Assembly (NCBI GenBank): GCA_003661185.1
Contig: QMVQ01000086.1
Location: 1 to 6,709, forward strand
Reading direction: 5' to 3'
Source: Candidatus Alkanophagales archaeon
GTDB taxonomy: Archaea; Halobacteriota; Syntropharchaeia; Alkanophagales; B39-G2
DNA length: 6,709 bases
The notes beneath the pieces are model-generated. The model was given only the letters and a program-made list of their open reading frames with translations. It had not been told where the DNA came from and searched no databases. Made by a program: the position numbers and the translations under genes. Shown piece by piece: positions 5,805 to 6,709 of the stretch (the stretch's first letter is position 1; the number at the start of each line of letters is the position of its first letter).

Positions 5805-6709
5805 ATGCGGGCGGAATTCTTGCTTAAGCAGGAAGGAACCACGAAGCTAAAGGTTCCGGCGGAAATAAAGCGTTCAGCATTCTATAATCCGAAGATGGAG
5901 CTTTGTCGGGATGTGGATATTGCCTGCCTTGCCGCATTCTCACGCATCGCTCCCAAAAAAGAGCGCAGATACGCAGACGCGCTTGCGGGGACGGGTGTGC
6001 GAGGTGTTCGTGCTGCGAACGAGCTTGGCATCGCCGCCGAGATAAATGACCTTAGCGCTGAAGCTTACATGCTCATAAATGAAAACATCAAGCTTAACAA
6101 TGTGGAGAAACTTGCGAGGGCACACAACAAGGACGCTAACGTCTTCCTTTCCGAGCGCCGCTACGAAATCGTGGACCTGGACCCCTTCGGCTCGCCGGTC
6201 CCATTTCTTGACTCAGCGTGCCGCAGCGTCACCGAGCTCTTGCTCGTCACCGCTACGGACACTGCGCCGCTCTGCGGCGCTCACCCCGCAGGCACGAGGA
6301 AATACGAAGCGAGACCGCTGAAGACTGAATACCACCGGGAGATGGGCGTCCGCATCCTGCTCGGCACCGTAATTCGAAGGCTGGCGGCGCACGAGAAAGC
6401 GGCGACGCCGCTCCTTGTATATGCAAAAAAGCACTTCATCCGCCTCGTGCTGAGAGTTGAGCGGGGCGCACGGCAGGCTGATGCATCATTAAAACAGCTC
6501 GGCTTCGTCGCCCACTGCTTTGGCTGCGGCAACCACCTCCTTTTCAATTGCAAGGACTTCTTAGAGTTTAGAGGGGCGGGGCGCTGCTCTCATTGCGGCA
6601 GCAGGATGAAGGTCGCAGGTCCGCTCTATTTAGGCTCAATAAAGAACAAAACGTTCTGCGAGGAAGCTCTACACGCAGCAAATAGGTTTGAACTCGGTAT
6701 GAAAAAGCA
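5805..6709 (+). CDS. trm1: tRNA (guanine-26-N2) dimethyltransferase Trm1, 3' end cut by window
   Basis: The frame is open from the ATG at 5805 to the right edge (301 complete codons). About 70-80 residues are missing compared with the roughly 370-380 of archaeal Trm1. The enzyme uses S-adenosylmethionine to methylate, usually twice, the exocyclic amine of G26 in many tRNAs. The N-terminus has the family opening (QEG, then AFYNPKMELCRD). The SAM-binding glycine motif DALAGTGVRG begins at residue 58, the signature DLDPFGSP spans 124-131 with D126 as the likely key acid, and TATDTAPLCG follows. A four-cysteine zinc-ribbon-like site is visible at C238, C241, C261 and C264. The start is 6 bases after the phosphoesterase stop, in the same frame and without a Shine-Dalgarno site, so it is probably co-transcribed and translationally coupled. 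No frameshift or in-frame stop occurs in the part seen. Confidence 0.96.
   Translation, partial: MRAEFLLKQEGTTKLKVPAEIKRSAFYNPKMELCRDVDIACLAAFSRIAPKKERRYADALAGTGVRGVRAANELGIAAEINDLSAEAYMLINENIKLNNVEKLARAHNKDANVFLSERRYEIVDLDPFGSPVPFLDSACRSVTELLLVTATDTAPLCGAHPAGTRKYEARPLKTEYHREMGVRILLGTVIRRLAAHEKAATPLLVYAKKHFIRLVLRVERGARQADASLKQLGFVAHCFGCGNHLLFNCKDFLEFRGAGRCSHCGSRMKVAGPLYLGSIKNKTFCEEALHAANRFELGMKK

Noticed and set aside
6079..6553. Short open frames on both strands inside trm1
   Set aside because: The trm1 frame is continuous with clear SAM, DPFGSP and four-cysteine motifs. The others are out-of-frame shadows.

Overview
The window looks archaeal, most likely euryarchaeal. LeuRS is of the archaeal/eukaryotic type. 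A PAC2-family proteasome-assembly protein, an aspartate dehydrogenase of the Archaeoglobus/methanogen kind and a Trm1 tRNA methyltransferase are present. TATA-like boxes lie about 22-28 bases from start codons, and clear Shine-Dalgarno sites are missing close to starts, which suggests leaderless mRNAs. A finer placement (for example a methanogen/ANME/Archaeoglobus-like lineage) is only a guess.

Layout, left to right. (1) At 1-126 on the minus strand are the first 42 codons of a probable IS200/IS605-type OrfB (TnpB-like) protein, cut by the left edge, with its own TATA-like box. (2) A 144-bp spacer (127-270) holds a purine-rich tract and a 10-bp palindrome. (3) leuS fills 271-3210 on the minus strand. 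(4) A 51-bp divergent promoter region separates leuS from a PAC2-family gene (3262-4059, plus) and contains one palindromic TATA-like box that could serve both. (5) A 128-bp spacer (4060-4187) carries overlapping inverted repeats. (6) A tight plus-strand run follows: aspartate dehydrogenase (4188-5003), a COG1407-type SbcD/Mre11-related metallophosphoesterase (5010-5798) and trm1 (5805 to the right edge, open). The three genes are separated by 6 bases each and share one reading frame.

Together these are housekeeping functions: tRNA charging (LeuRS), tRNA modification (Trm1), de novo NAD synthesis (aspartate dehydrogenase), proteasome assembly or regulation (PAC2) and a nucleic-acid- or nucleotide-type phosphoesterase. 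The only accessory element is the transposon-type gene at the left edge. I see no defence system, CRISPR array, tRNA/rRNA gene or evidently new system. The points worth a second look are regulatory architecture (shared TATA box, alternative hairpins, same-frame gene run) and the penultimate-tyrosine tail of the PAC2 protein.
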